64,000 nucleotides of DNA from Isoetes taiwanensis. Taxonomy: Eukaryota > Streptophyta > Lycopodiopsida > Isoetales > Isoetaceae. The notes beneath the pieces are model-generated. The model ran no database searches and was not told where the DNA came from. It saw only the letters and a program-made list of their open reading frames with translations. Location: positions 13,841,426 through 13,905,425 of the forward strand of contig JAJEKV010000036.1 of assembly GCA_021234155.1 (NCBI GenBank), in the 5' to 3' direction. Positions within the stretch are counted from its first letter, which is position 1; each line of letters opens with the position of its first letter. The position numbers and the translations under genes are program-made. Of this stretch, positions 1 to 11,519 are shown one piece after another.

Positions 1-663
1 AATAGGTATTGTAATCTTCGGGCCACTACCTTCAGCCACCAGCAAGCAGCTCAATTTGTTGCAAACATGCCCTTCCCATACGATTTCACATACAATATAG
101 GGACCAACTCTAGGCCCAATCATGCCAGAAATACCGCCCGCAAATACCAAACAAAAATATTGCAAGTTTATGGCAATTATTAAATGGAAGAATTAATTCG
201 CCCTGGTCTGCAATTGATACATCAGTCATTGATCCATTGCAGTCCATAAGGCATTGCGTCGATGCAAGCAGAAATTCCATGTACAGCATGGGGTAAGATT
301 AAAAGTTTATGGTAGTAAGTCCAGAAAACCACCAATAATGAGGATCGAAAGCCATTATTTTCCTAAATAGATATGGGGAGCCAAAGGAGAATATCATTGT
401 TAGGAGTGAATTTTGTTGGGAACTAGTACTCTCAAGGTGTTCTGTTATCCTGGTAGGACTTCAAAAGGAATTTTAGTCTGCGCCGGCAAGATAAGGGGGT
501 GTGGTAATTGGTTGCCTTGCATATTCCTCTGTATGCGAGACACATGGTTAACGTTGGAGTTTTGTGGTAACATTTGGAAGGTCGCCTCGTTTCTGCCTGT
601 TACAAATTGTTTCATCATAATGAGGTGGTGCAACTATCAAGTGACATGCAGGTTGAAATTCAC
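1..663. other. No recognisable gene
   Basis: Short open frames occur on both strands but none resembles a known family. The stretch may belong to the decayed LINE that becomes recognisable from about 664 onwards. Confidence 0.5.
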
Positions 664-990
664 GAAGTAGTACGGATGTGGAAAAATATTTGGAAGAATC
701 CTCCCTCTGAAAGTGAAAACTTTGGTCTGGTAGATTATTCATAGAGCTCCAAGAGTAAAGCATGTGGTGAGTAAGTACAATCCAGATGTAGACCAGGCTA
801 TCCTTTATGCGATTGTGTGGATGAGACCATTGAACATTGCTTTATACAGTGCTCAGATGTTCAATCTTCATGGAGTAAAATGATGAAATTATTTGAGTCC
901 TCTATATCGGTCGAAAATATCATATTAGGACTCTATCCAATAAGGTGGAATTGGTTAAAAAAGAAAGTAACTCATATTTGTAGAGTCTGA
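664..990 (+). pseudogene. LINE ORF2 remnant, zinc-binding RT C-terminal (zf-RVT) domain
   Basis: The sequence encodes the domain found at the C-terminus of plant L1-type reverse transcriptases. An upstream part reads like the usual 'VKTLVW' core, followed by a stop where the family has Arg. After a frameshift comes PLCDCVDETIEHCFIQC (about 802-852), which carries the Cys-x-Cys...Glu-Thr...His...Cys spacing and the usual Trp shortly after. At least one stop and one frameshift break it, and no reverse transcriptase core is visible upstream. The family assignment rests on motif spacing only. Confidence 0.6.
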
Positions 991-2360
991 CTACTTTGCA
1001 TCATATGAAAAAGAAGAAGATTAATGGTTTTTTCTCATAAATACTTGCACTCTTCTAGGATCTTAAATTTGCTAAAATTTAAGCTTAGGAAGTAGGTATT
1101 AGCTATGGATGATCAAGATCTTCGTCAAGAGCTGTGGAATCACCTTTTTTTCTCGTCCCTAAAGTAGAAGGAAAATACTTTGCTAGATGGTCTCCCCTAC
1201 ATACTCAAATTTGATGTGCAGGTGTTTTACATCACATAGTGTTTCAATGCAATCCACATTTCTTATCTTTCAACAACAACATATTCAAACAACATCCTTA
1301 TACTCGTAATATCCTTATACTCGTTCCATCCCGACCCTTAAACCAGGGAATATACCGGAGGATATATCATATCCTTTAACCCTAGCCATAGAACCAAAAA
1401 GAAGGTGGGTTCAAACCCCATTTTCTATGTAAGCTATGATTTCAAGGTCGTGGTTTCAAGTCAATGATACACTCAATCTTATAGTAAATAATAGAAGTGT
1501 TTTTATAACAGAAGCTCGTCCTCCATAGTATACATTGAATAACAACAATAACATAATTGGATTACAGGAACAAGAGCCTGACACAAATTTGCCATTGCAG
1601 AGTCTGATACAACTCTCCCATAACATATCCTCGTACTTCTCTCTCTTGCATGAAAATCTGGCGTAGCAGTTGTGCCAAGAATATACAATTCAGGTACAAG
1701 AATATACATGTTGTAGCAAATTGATAATATCAAATATCTTCCAAGCCGAGGGTGTTGAATCCTCTTGCCACAAGTAGTACCACAATTAAGGGAACAAAGC
1801 AGATAGATAGATGGAGAATCAAGAAATAGGGTCTTTTGCTTCTACACAGCAGTGGTAAGAAGCCTCTATAAAGAAACCCCACACAGAATAGAGAAGAAGC
1901 AAGAACATCAAAAAGCTATAATTTGTATGGTGATTCTGCTATTTTGGTGGAAAGGATCCGCTGACAGTCCCGACCCTCTTTTGGCGGTGTTAGGATTTGG
2001 CTACAATTTTCTTCGGGTCATAACTTCTGCATCTGGTGGCAGTTTTGGGCGTATTTGGGCTTGTTGGAAAGCTCTTTAAGCATTCCAACCAGTGATGCTT
2101 AATCTTTTCAGAGATTGGCCTGTTGGGAAGGATTGTTCAGCTCTGAAACTTCGGTCCCTTTTTGATAGAGATGACAAGATCCAGTCGTAGCCCTCAAAAC
2201 GTTCTTCTGGTAGTTCTACCATAGTAGAGGGTGGAATTGAAAAAGAATATGCTACAGATTCTTCCAGAATAAGTGTACATGACGCACACAAAATGGCTCG
2301 CGAGGGTGCTCTTTCAACTCCTGAGAGTTTGATTTCTTCGGTGTACCTCAAATCCTTTAA
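991..2360. other. Spacer without recognisable gene
   Basis: The stretch is AT-rich and holds only short unrelated open frames. The part from about 2090 is loosely open on the plus strand and could be the 5' part of the ORF1-like remnant that follows, but it carries stops and no motif that I recognise. Confidence 0.4.
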
Positions 2361-2906
2361 TTGTTGCCCAACATGTATTCTAATGGCACGAATGGGGACG
2401 GCTCAATTAAGACAGGAGCTTCATCTCTCTCCTCTTCTCAGTTACTTGTTCCAGTTTCTGTTTCAAGTGTAATTGCCTCGACTACAGTTCACGCTTTTGC
2501 CCACACATCTGGTGAGACTGTAAGATGTGTTGAACATGCACCCTTGGGAAACTCTGCTAAGAATGTCGTACCTCCAACGGACGTCGGGTCAGGTGGTGTG
2601 CTCTAGCCAATTAGCTCTTCTAACACTCGTTGGAAGCTCTGTGGGTCAGAAAGACCCTCTTTGTCTGCTGAAGTTGCTTCTAGGGTAGCAGCACCTCCAA
2701 CACATGTTGGAGGTTCCTCATATCAGTTGAGATCTCACGTGTCTGTGGAGTGCCCCTCTGGACAGGTTGCACCTAATAGTGTTGCACAGGCGGCACCTCC
2801 AACACAGGTTGGAAGTTCCTTGGCGCAGACTAATTGTGGAGGTAGTGCTCGAATGGTGGTGCAACCTACAAAAATTCACAAGGCCCCCAAAACTGAATCA
2901 GTATGA
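2361..2906 (+). pseudogene. Ser/Pro-rich ORF with PPTxVGS repeats, probable LINE ORF1 fragment
   Basis: A single frame of about 180 codons is interrupted by one TAG near 2604. It is rich in Ser, Val, Ala and Gly and carries four degenerate repeats: VPPTDVGS, APPTHVGGSS, APPTQVGSS and VQPTKI. The same motif (RPTHVG) occurs at about 45586 in front of a DUF4283-like domain, which links this fragment to the LINE ORF1 seen there. No catalytic or zinc motif is visible. The product is probably a low-complexity N-terminal region; the function is unknown. Confidence 0.45.
2693..2714. repeat. Palindrome within the PPTxVGS repeats
   Basis: ACCTCCAACA and TGTTGGAGGT are perfect 10-bp arms around a CA centre. 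Weaker versions occur at about 2571-2590, 2621-2637 and 2792-2811, and again near 45582-45600. Confidence 0.6.
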
Positions 2907-3782
2907 TTATTTTCTAATGATTTCTTAGTGAAAACCAACTTTTAAAATCAATACCGGTATGTGGGCCAAAAAGTTTACAAACCATGTCTAGTTATACAAT
3001 GTAGTTCATCAATGCAATTTAATAATGTGATAAACAAATATTGTTTCTTCACACGGTATTGAAAGATAATAATTTTTAGCTAGACTTTATGACAACTTAG
3101 ATAATGGTGTGTGTTAACTACTAAATTTATAAAATTTATCAAAGTGGTATTTGATCATATCTATTATCCTTGGTTTATTGATATTGTAATTTTACGTGCG
3201 TAATACATATGATATTTTACAGTGATTAATCATCTTTGTAATTTTACGTGCATACTTAATATGGTATTTTATAGTGATTAATTATCAATAAAACTATGTG
3301 TGGTTTAGATTTACTAGTATGTTTTTTCCATATGTTTTTTGTTTCATGATATCCATACGATAATAGAATAGAATATGGTTTTATCGTCCACGGAGAAGGT
3401 TGTAAGTATTCATGATTTTAGTACTAATATCTAACTGTCCTTCATGTGGCAAGTTTGGTGATTCGATAAAAGTCCATAGTATTCCACCTTAATATATTAT
3501 TACTGTAAAGTTTGAGGGCTCAAACATGATTTCCACATGGTTCCAAATTGTGATATCAATTAGCATATTATTCATTTGAACATTCTTTTTCAAAATCCAT
3601 ATTTTCTTATTGTCAGTGTTCTTATTTATGCGTTACAAAAGCAAAGACTACATAAGACAAAGATGTCCAATTTTTTTTCATTGAATTTTGTTATCAAAGT
3701 ACAATAATATCAGGTCTGCACCTTTCTTCTCCATAATTTGGAAAAGCTAGACTTGAGTTGTCAAATTTTTCTGGAATAACAT
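2907..3782. other. AT-rich spacer with a short tandem duplication
   Basis: No coding signal is seen. At about 3184-3290 a ~53-bp unit containing TGTAATTTTACGTGC is present twice in tandem with a few differences. A short AATAGAATAGAAT run lies at about 3362. Confidence 0.5.
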
Positions 3783-5605
3783 GTGCCCACTTTGCAGATA
3801 GGCTGAATCAGGCTATGGCGTGGTTGTGGCCTTCCGGAGACGTAATCTCATGGATTCACCCTACGATACTACTCCGGGTTACATCTCCCCAGTCCGATGA
3901 GGCAGAAAAGGAGAATCCCTTCCAAAGCACGGTGCTTGCATGGGTGGCTAGAGGATCGTGGTTCCATCTGGCAACCACGCATCCGTACCCGACTTTAACC
4001 TCCCAAAATCCATAGGCCGCCTCGGCACACCTATCGAGCCCAGGACGTCCCTATAGGAACATATCCTGCAACCCAAGAGGTGTCAGATCGATACCCGGCC
4101 TATACGCAATGACAGACTATAGACCTAGCCACGGTAGGGAGCCATGTAGCCACGCTAGGCAAGGTCCCACCCCCACTTCACCACCATACTCCTTGTTTGG
4201 TGCTCAGCAACATCATACCATCGACCGCCAGGAGGACTCTTGTGTACAGGCCGCAATTAATGGGTTTTAAAGGGTTCTAGCTAGGAGCATCTCTATGCCT
4301 AGGTAGCTTTTAGGTCTCTACCCCCCTTTAGCCCAAACACGCAGGAGGAACAAAAGGAAAGCACATTCATATTGAAACCATCCATCATAATCTCAAATAG
4401 AGCATAAAAGAGAGTTTAATCATTCACCTACTCATACAAGGGTTAGATTAGAACACAACTACCTAAAGACTGACATGTGTCTTGGCTGGACCCATTGTCA
4501 CAAAGAACATCCATGATTCTAGGTTAGTTGTTGTGCTCAAGCTGCTCCTCCCTTCTCCAATCTTTCCCAAATCGATTTGTGTTGGATTGGGGTTGGAGGC
4601 CCAGCTTGCCCCCTTGGAATGGCAAGTCTCCTCTGGCCCAATCGATTTGGGGCAGGTGGCTCCCCTTATTAGCTAATCAATATTATTAATTAGCCTAATT
4701 ATGTTAATTGGATTAACTAATCTATAATTATTTAGTATAGCTAACATAAACCACTTTTAATGTTAACCCATAATCCCCCTTTATAGACCAAACATACTTG
4801 GTGACGTGTCGCAATAGTTATACGTATAGCGTATAAATACATGGAACGTCACAATTCCTGAAGTCAAATCTTTGCCTTATTGCATATATAATCCAACTAA
4901 GAGCATATGCACTAGCCATTTTGTATCACGATTTTTGCAAAAGCATATCAGACCATATTCATATCACCATTTTAGGCTATCAAACATGTAAGCAGCATAC
5001 CTCCACAGCAAATCGGCCTGCTATAAACATTTCGCCGCCAGAAATCGGCATCGAACTGTTATGTTAGACCATTTCCATGTTGTCTTAGAGCCGACATTTT
5101 CAGCATGCTGCCATTTATGCGCCAAAAATAAACCGGATCCCTTTAGGTATCTGATCCCTTAAGGTTTGTCGCCTGTGCTTGCAGGTATATGGCAAAACGG
5201 AAAGGTATAATTTTATTTTTTGAGAAATAATACAAGGGAGTATCGATCCACCCCATGGAAAAATTCATATCCTGCCATTTCCAAGGCATTCTAGCCAAAG
5301 CCAAAGCCATAATATAATATCATCAAAAAATCGACCCCAATTTCTTAGAATAGCTTTTGGTATCTCGTTAGTGTGTTTTGTACAAACATAACATTGAATG
5401 AATGCCCCAAATGGGCCACAATTTATAAAAAAGAAAAAGAAAAAAAAAAAGAAAAAGAAATCCCCGTAGGGCAACATTCGTTTTTTAAAAACTAGGCAAT
5501 TCATCTTATGCCTTAACTCTTAGAAATTGGTGAATAAATGATCACCATGATATTTTTCAAGCCATTCTAAGGTATAGAATTTCTTGTATAAAGTATCTCT
5601 TGTTG
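3783..5605 (-). mobile_element. LTR-like copy A, partial, flanking gypsy pol
   Basis: This 1.8-kb block is a direct copy of 33498-35281 with mostly single-base differences, many of them C/T or G/A. It abuts the integrase end of the gypsy pol fragment, so it sits where the 3' LTR of a minus-strand element is expected. The homologous copy at 33.1-35.3 kb extends a further ~440 bp to a TG terminus that is followed by a primer-binding-site-like sequence; that last part is missing here. Open frames inside it are not shared with known proteins. A purine-rich A-tract lies at about 5428-5460. Confidence 0.65.
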
Positions 5606-7390
5606 CAATTACCAATCTTGAGCTTGGCCTGCTTAACTTTGATTTTCAACCATACGGATTCACCAACTTGAAACTCGCGCGGCGTGCGGTGTCTGTCTTC
5701 TAAACTCTTTTGTCGACTTCGTGCTGCCAATAGATAACCCCATACTTCTTCTACCAAGGCTTGCATATCCGTAAGCAACTGCTATGAGACTGGCACCTTG
5801 AAAACCGGGTTATGCCACGTATCTGGAGTAAGACATTGATATCCATAGGTGATCATAAAGGGAGACATCTTCGAGGATTCCTACTTAGTACTATTATAGG
5901 AAAATTCCACCAAGTGAATGTAATCTGCCTATTGAGATTGCTTATTCTAGACGTAATTGCATAGCATATCCTCAATAATGCGATTGGTATGCTCTGACTA
6001 CCCATCTGTCTGAGGGTAATAGGTTGTACTCATGGCAAGCTTGGTTTATAAAGTGCTAAAGAAGTCTTTCCAAAAAGCACTAACAAACTTAGGATCACGA
6101 TCCGAAATAATGGTTCGTGGCATCCCGTGAAGTCGAAAAATCTCTTTGGAGAATAAGAGTGCCATATCTAAAGGCGTGTCGGTGGTGCGGCATGGCAAGA
6201 AATGCGCCACCTTAGAAACCACCATCAAGGCATCAAATCCTCTAAGTGTCCGTGGAAGACCCACAATGAAGTCCATGGTAATGACTTCTCATTTTGCATT
6301 GGGGACATCTAGAGGTTCAACTTCGTCTGGAGTCCTTAACTGCTCTGCTTTTGTCTGCTGGCAAAGTTGGCATTGCTTAATATAGTGGACAATATGCTTC
6401 TTCATACCAGGCTAGAAGTAACTGGATCTTATCTTGAAATATGTCTTCATGAATCCAGCATGGCCAGCAATGGGACTGTGTGTCATGGAGAATAAGCCTC
6501 ATAACTCCTGATGACTCGGGTACACACAACTTATCTCGGTAATACAAAAGATTACCGTCCCTCTTATAATGCCTGTATGTGTCCCTCTCCTTGTCTGCCC
6601 TGGCCTCCTTAGAAAGGCTGCCCCACACTTCACTGAACTCGGGGTTTGTTGGAAGAGATTGCTCGATAGTCTTCCCAAATTTGCTTGAAAGAGTGGAAAT
6701 AGCATTGCAATGCGTGCGTGTCGTCAACGGATGCCGAGAGAGGGCATCAGCAACAACATTAAGCTTCTCGGGTTTATACAAAACCTCAAAGTCATACTCT
6801 TCCAAAAATTCTATCCACCTGTATTGCCAAAGGTTAAGATTTGCCTGAGTAAAGATGTCTTGAAGGCTTTGATGATCTGTATCTAATTGGAAACGCCGTC
6901 CAAGAAGATAGTGTCTACAGATGCGCAAGGCACGCACGACCGCAAGCAATTCATGGACATGGGTGGGATATCTCTGTTCTGCATCGTTCATTTTCTTAGA
7001 ATCATAGGCTATGACCCCTCCTTCTTGCATCAAGACATCTCCAGTTGCTATATTACTGGCATCGATTGCAACGGTCTTGTCCTTTTGAGGATCGGGTAAT
7101 GTAAGGACTGGAGCTAAGGTTAAGGCATCCTTTAATTGTTGGAAGCCTACCTGAACTTTGTTTTTCCAATGTGTTGCCCAGTCCTTAACGAACTCGCGAT
7201 AATATCCTGCCAAACCCAGGAAACTCGTAACTTCGAAAACATTTGTAGGAGCTGGCAAATCTTTGACTGCCTCAAGTTTTGTTGGGTCAATAGCAATACC
7301 TTTAGCGGAAAAAATATGGCTCAAGTACTCGACCTTGGTGGTCGCAAACTTGCATTTGGAGAACTTGGCGAATAATTGGTGGGGCCGCAA
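5606..7390 (-). pseudogene. Ty3/gypsy pol fragment: RT C-terminus, RNase H, integrase
   Basis: Reading leftwards, the fragment begins inside reverse transcriptase (LFAKFSKCKF, then VEYLSHIFSAKG and FLGLAGYYREFV). It continues into RNase H (YLLGRRFQLDTDHQSL, NVVADALSR) and integrase ([33 protein letters not shown]). The C-terminal integrase region VWLKIKVKQAKLKIG runs to about 5606, where it meets LTR copy A. The first 337 codons (7390-6377) are open, and later parts carry frameshifts and stops. Gag, protease and the N-terminal RT, including its YxDD box, are absent. It has the same orientation as both LTR-like copies. It is certainly gypsy and certainly inactive. Confidence 0.9.
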
Positions 7391-7875
7391 CTTCTGGAGA
7401 GCCAGTTGCCCTTACTGTGCGAACTAAGTTATATTTGTGCCAAGCCTGGACGATGATATCCTGATATTCCAGGGTTGGATTTATGATTAAGAGGTTGAAC
7501 AAGTTGTTCATCGCCCAATAAAGTGCCCAAAGGTGATCATCGGCATTGGTGAAGTCCCAGTAGGACCAACTTCTTCGCATCATGCGTCGCAGGTTGTGGA
7601 GCGTGATAATTTCCCACCCTTTACTGGGGTGAAGTGCCACATTTATCCTTGTAACAAACCCCGTAATAGATGGACAATCAATGATTTGCACCCTACAGAA
7701 CAGAATTGACCAAAGAACAATCCATAGAAGAAGACCAAATTTTATATTAATCAAAACGCTTACAAGCGGTGAGTACAAGTATAAGGAATGCTCGTAGGCT
7801 GACAGAATAAAGTAGAGAATATATCTAAGAGCTTGTGCCAGTGCTGTCGTGCTCTGGGGTAGCAGGTTGTGGCGG
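7391..7875 (-). other. Open reading region of unknown identity
   Basis: A minus-strand frame is open across this interval and into the gypsy fragment. The part at about 7640-7391 looks protein-like, with many Trp and aromatic residues (RRSWSYWDFTNADDHLW), but I recognise no family. It may be a separate decayed coding piece between the H2A-like gene and pol. Confidence 0.25.
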
Positions 7876-9173
7876 TCACCGATGTCGAAGGAGTGTAACA
7901 CCTGGGCTAACTGACAAGGCAGCTGATGATGCTACCTCTGGTAGAAAAGCGGTGGCCAAAGGAGCGGCCACGAGCAACTTCGAGGCAATATCCTGTCCCA
8001 AGGCGGCAAGAGCTAAATCACGGTGTACCAATACTAGGGTAACCGTACGATAATTCACCTTCTTATGGCCTGCCAAGGTGAATAGAGCACGTAAAGCCCA
8101 CCAGGATGCCTCTGCTTCCAGTGCAAGGTCCTTGGCAAAGAAAAGGACCTGACCTTACCGAAAGGTGGATAGGAAGAACCTTGTGAGTTGGTTGCCTTTC
8201 TCTAAATTGATGGCGACTTCCTTCTCCTTGGCTTCTTCCACCTCCTTCCTTAGATGCTCCTTATTGTCACAGAGGTCTTCCCCTTCTTCATCAGTCTCCA
8301 TAGGAATGGGGACATCATTAATATTATGGACATGGGGTCAAATGGCGGCAAAGGCAGCATCAGCTGGTTGAAACGGAGCATCTTGAAGCATAAGTTGGCA
8401 CAGACCTAGAAGAGTTTCAATAGGCTCCACATCCTCCTGATGAAAACGCAATAAATTTTTCACTTGAGGTGGGTACTCGACAGGAGAAAAGTCGAGGAAA
8501 TCATCCTGACAGTACTCAGCCAACTCGTAAAGAACCTGTGTCTTGGTCTTATGACGAACGTTGGCTATCACATGGTAGGCCCACATGATGTCGTCGAGCA
8601 GGAGGTAGTCCTGAGTATTGACACGAACCGCCGGGAGACCATTCCACCCTGCAAGCTTATGCCCTCGGCTTCGGGGCACATGCATCTCGGCATCTAATTG
8701 CTTCCATCTCTCAAAATCGGCATGGCTGGCCTGCTCATCTTCATCTGGAGTCAGAGGGATGGGCACTTTTCCTGTCTCTGAAGGTGCATCTCATCATCAA
8801 CATAGCGATCCATAAGGATGGCTAAGGCAAAGCGAGCTTCAAAATAAGCATGCTTGCCAAACTGGAGTATAGGAGCATGCTTTGCACATCGTTGAATGCC
8901 GCGAAGGACGTCCTCTGCATGTCGATCATCCCCCAACATCTGGTACAAGGTATCCCGATCCAAGTATAGATGGGGAGGGTCTCCGTGTTGGATGCAGTTG
9001 GGAACAATTTCTTAAGTGTAAAACTCAAGGAACTGCACATAATCCGGATGGACGTCCATGCTCTGAATGAGGTCCACCTCTTGCAACAAGAAAGGATGAA
9101 GAGATTCAAATGGGACTTGGGAATCCCACTGCTCGCCATCCATATACCATTGCAAATGAGTATAGTAGTCCAT
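7876..9173 (-). pseudogene. Fusion protein with possible histone H2A-like C-terminus
   Basis: The frame starts at MDYYTHLQWYMDGEQW (ATG at 9173). It runs leftwards through unknown acidic sequence, a frameshift near 8760, and stops near 9012, 8338 and 8156. The N-terminal ~370 residues match nothing I know. The last ~110 residues resemble H2A: NQLTRFFLSTF fits helix alpha1, WWALRALFTLAG fits alpha2 (H2A: ..EVLELAG), and HRDLALAALGQDIASKLL fits RHLQLAIRNDEELSKLL of alpha3, followed by a docking-like segment. The H2A call is inference from this alignment by eye. Once the LINE to the right is removed, the gene would lie about 280 bp downstream of the H3 fusion gene on the same strand, which supports a pairing. 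It is broken as it stands. Confidence 0.45.
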
Positions 9174-9325
9174 GGTAGTGTAGGAGAGAATGGAGGAATG
9201 CAAACAGTTGAAGATGGAAGAGAATAGTAAACACAAAATATGAGTGTCCCTCTCTCTCCCTTTTTCTTTTGAAAAAGTAAAGGTATGACGTCACTGTCAG
9301 TACTTAACAATTAATTTTCCTTTTA

Positions 9326-9374
9326 TATAGAATAGAATAGAATAGAATAGAATATAATAGAATAGAATAGAATA
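9326..9374 (-). repeat. (TTCTA)n 3' tail of LINE
   Basis: About ten AATAG units (TTCTA on the minus strand) end the LINE. The minus strand just before it reads GGACGTTAA, which also precedes the TTCTA tract at 46887-46929. Confidence 0.75.
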
Positions 9375-11395
9375 TACATTAACGTCCCTTGTGCCGTGAG
9401 GCCCCTGGACTTGTGTAGCATGGGCGAGCTCCCTAAAAGGGCGCTACTAGCACATCACGCTGTTATGATGTAGCCTTTTCTGAAGGCTGACTTTTTTCTA
9501 TTATTACCAGCATCCCGCTTTACTTCGGCTTCGTGGCCGTGCAGTGATGCGTCGTTATCAATCAACTTTTAACTGAACAATTTGTATGGGGTTTATGATC
9601 CGCTTTTGTGCGGATCATATTACAAACCCTCTTTCACTGTGTACTTCTCTGTGTCTGGTCATCATTCCCTGGATCGCGTCTTCCAGGTCTCAGAGTGATT
9701 CTGTTATTGTCATCAGGATATATACCGGTTCCCCCCATCTTATATTTCTGTATCTGTCTCTGGTGTCCCCGTATATCGGACAATCATTAATCATGTGGTT
9801 CTCATCCTCTACTCTCCCATTGTCATAGATTCTGCATATCCGATCCTCCTTGTCTATTCCTCTCCACCTGTCTTTTTCGATTCTCAGATCATGACTCCCC
9901 ATCCTGAATCTAGCCAAGATGTCTCTTCTAATTTTCCCCAGTATGTTATCCCGATACATCTGGTGTCCTACTTGCTGATCTGGTTTGAAAACTGTCATGA
10001 GCCAGGTCGTCTTGGGTCCTGTGTATTTTTGCAGCCATGCTCTTGTGGCTCTGTCTGTCCACTCCTCGTTCCACTGTCCCTCATTTATTAGGTCGCTCAA
10101 GTTCAATCCCATTTCTCTGGTCCAAATCGCCACATGTTTGAACCACCCGCTGCCTATGAGGATGTGTGATTTTGCTGCCTCGGTGATTGCAATACTGGAC
10201 AATTTCCCCTGAAGGTCTCCTGCATTGTCCCTAATCAGATACCTTATGGTTCTTTCCCATGCTCTCACCTCCATTGGTTTTTGCCCTGTTTCGAGGACCA
10301 TGATTGTCAGTAGCGTATTTGTCTTTACTTTAGATTCCTGTCTGTGCCACTGCCTAAGGATTCCTTCCTGTTTTTCCCATTTTCTGTCTGTTAGGCCTGG
10401 CCCCCAAGCTTCTGCCCCATATAATTGAGTAGTGGCGACTACTGCACTGAATAAGTAACATTTGATGTCCCAGTCAATTATTCTGCTTCTGTTGCAAAAA
10501 TTCTTCATATTGAAATAACTCCCTATAGCTGATTGGAACCTAGAGTCTGCACCCTTGGCCCACTTCCCTGTGCCATGCGCGTCGTATCCTAGATATCTGT
10601 ATTCCGTTGCTTCCTCTATTTCTTTTTCCTTATATCTGAAGGGTCTATGCCTGTTCTTATGGCCAAAGATGACTTGCTAGATTTACTGTCAGCCCGGTTT
10701 CTTCACATAATTGTTCTAGAATTTCTAGCAGTCTGTGCATCCCCTTATTTTTTGTGGCCATCATACTCAGATCATCGGCGTATAGCATAATCGGTACCTT
10801 CGTGTCTCCCAACGTTGGGGCATATTCTTCCCCTTGCTATTCTGCTATGTAGCCCTGCAAAGCATCTATGTATATCCCAAATAGAGTTGGGGATAGCGGG
10901 CAACCCTGTTTAACGTCTGTATCAAGTTTATTGGCTGTCCTTCTTGCTCTATCTTGGCATATACCCTGTGGTATAGTCTTGCAATCGATCCTACCATGTT
11001 TCTTGGGACTTGCATGTCCATCAACCTTTGTAATAGCTTCTCCCTCGGTACTGTGTCGAATGCTTTCCTGAAATCTACAAAGCAGCATATGATCTTTCTT
11101 CCCTATGCTTTGTTCTGTTCTATTAATATCCGAAGGGTTACTAGGTAGTCGGTGGTTGAGTGTTCCGGCCTGAATCCTGCTTGCCCTTGTGCCCTCATGT
11201 TTCCTTTTTCTGCCCATTTCTTTAATTTGTTATCCAGTGCCTTTCCGAACCATTTTGCGAAAATGGAACTCATCATTATTGTTCTATAATTTCCTAGATC
11301 TTGGCTTCCTGCCTTATGCAGGGGTATGATTCTATTGTATGTCCACCTGTCTGGGAGCCCTGTATGTATGATGACGTTGAATACAGGTTGAATAT
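9326..11395 (-). pseudogene. 5'-truncated non-LTR retrotransposon (LINE) with RT
   Basis: The minus strand encodes a reverse transcriptase in pieces: LPDRWTYNRIIPLHKAG, NYRTIMMSSIFAKWFGKAL, FVDFRKAFDTVPREKLLQRL, VKQGCPLSPTLFGIYIDALQ and the catalytic box MLYADDLSMM. These are followed by the long open C-terminal part (10508-9690), which includes QLYGAEAWGPGL and a Cys/His-type end EDENHMINDCPIY. The endonuclease is missing, so the copy is 5'-truncated at about 11395. The 3' end is a (TTCTA)n run. Several frameshifts lie between the motifs. It sits between the H3 fusion gene and the H2A-like gene. Confidence 0.85.
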
Positions 11396-11519
11396 ATATT
11401 TACAAAATACAGGTTGTGTACCAAACAGTTGAGATCAGCAGATAGATATGATATATTCATAACGAGAAATAGAGTACAAAAATTCCGTATATACATAACA
11501 CTTTTGTTCATAAGAACTT

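Noticed and set aside
5428-5460. Polypurine tract of the gypsy element
   Set aside because: The A/G run is on the plus strand, while the element is on the minus strand, and it lies inside the LTR-like copy.
7302-7901. A 199-codon minus-strand frame taken as one gene
   Set aside because: It runs through unrelated pieces, including the gypsy RT in a wrong frame. Only the 7640-7391 part looks protein-like.
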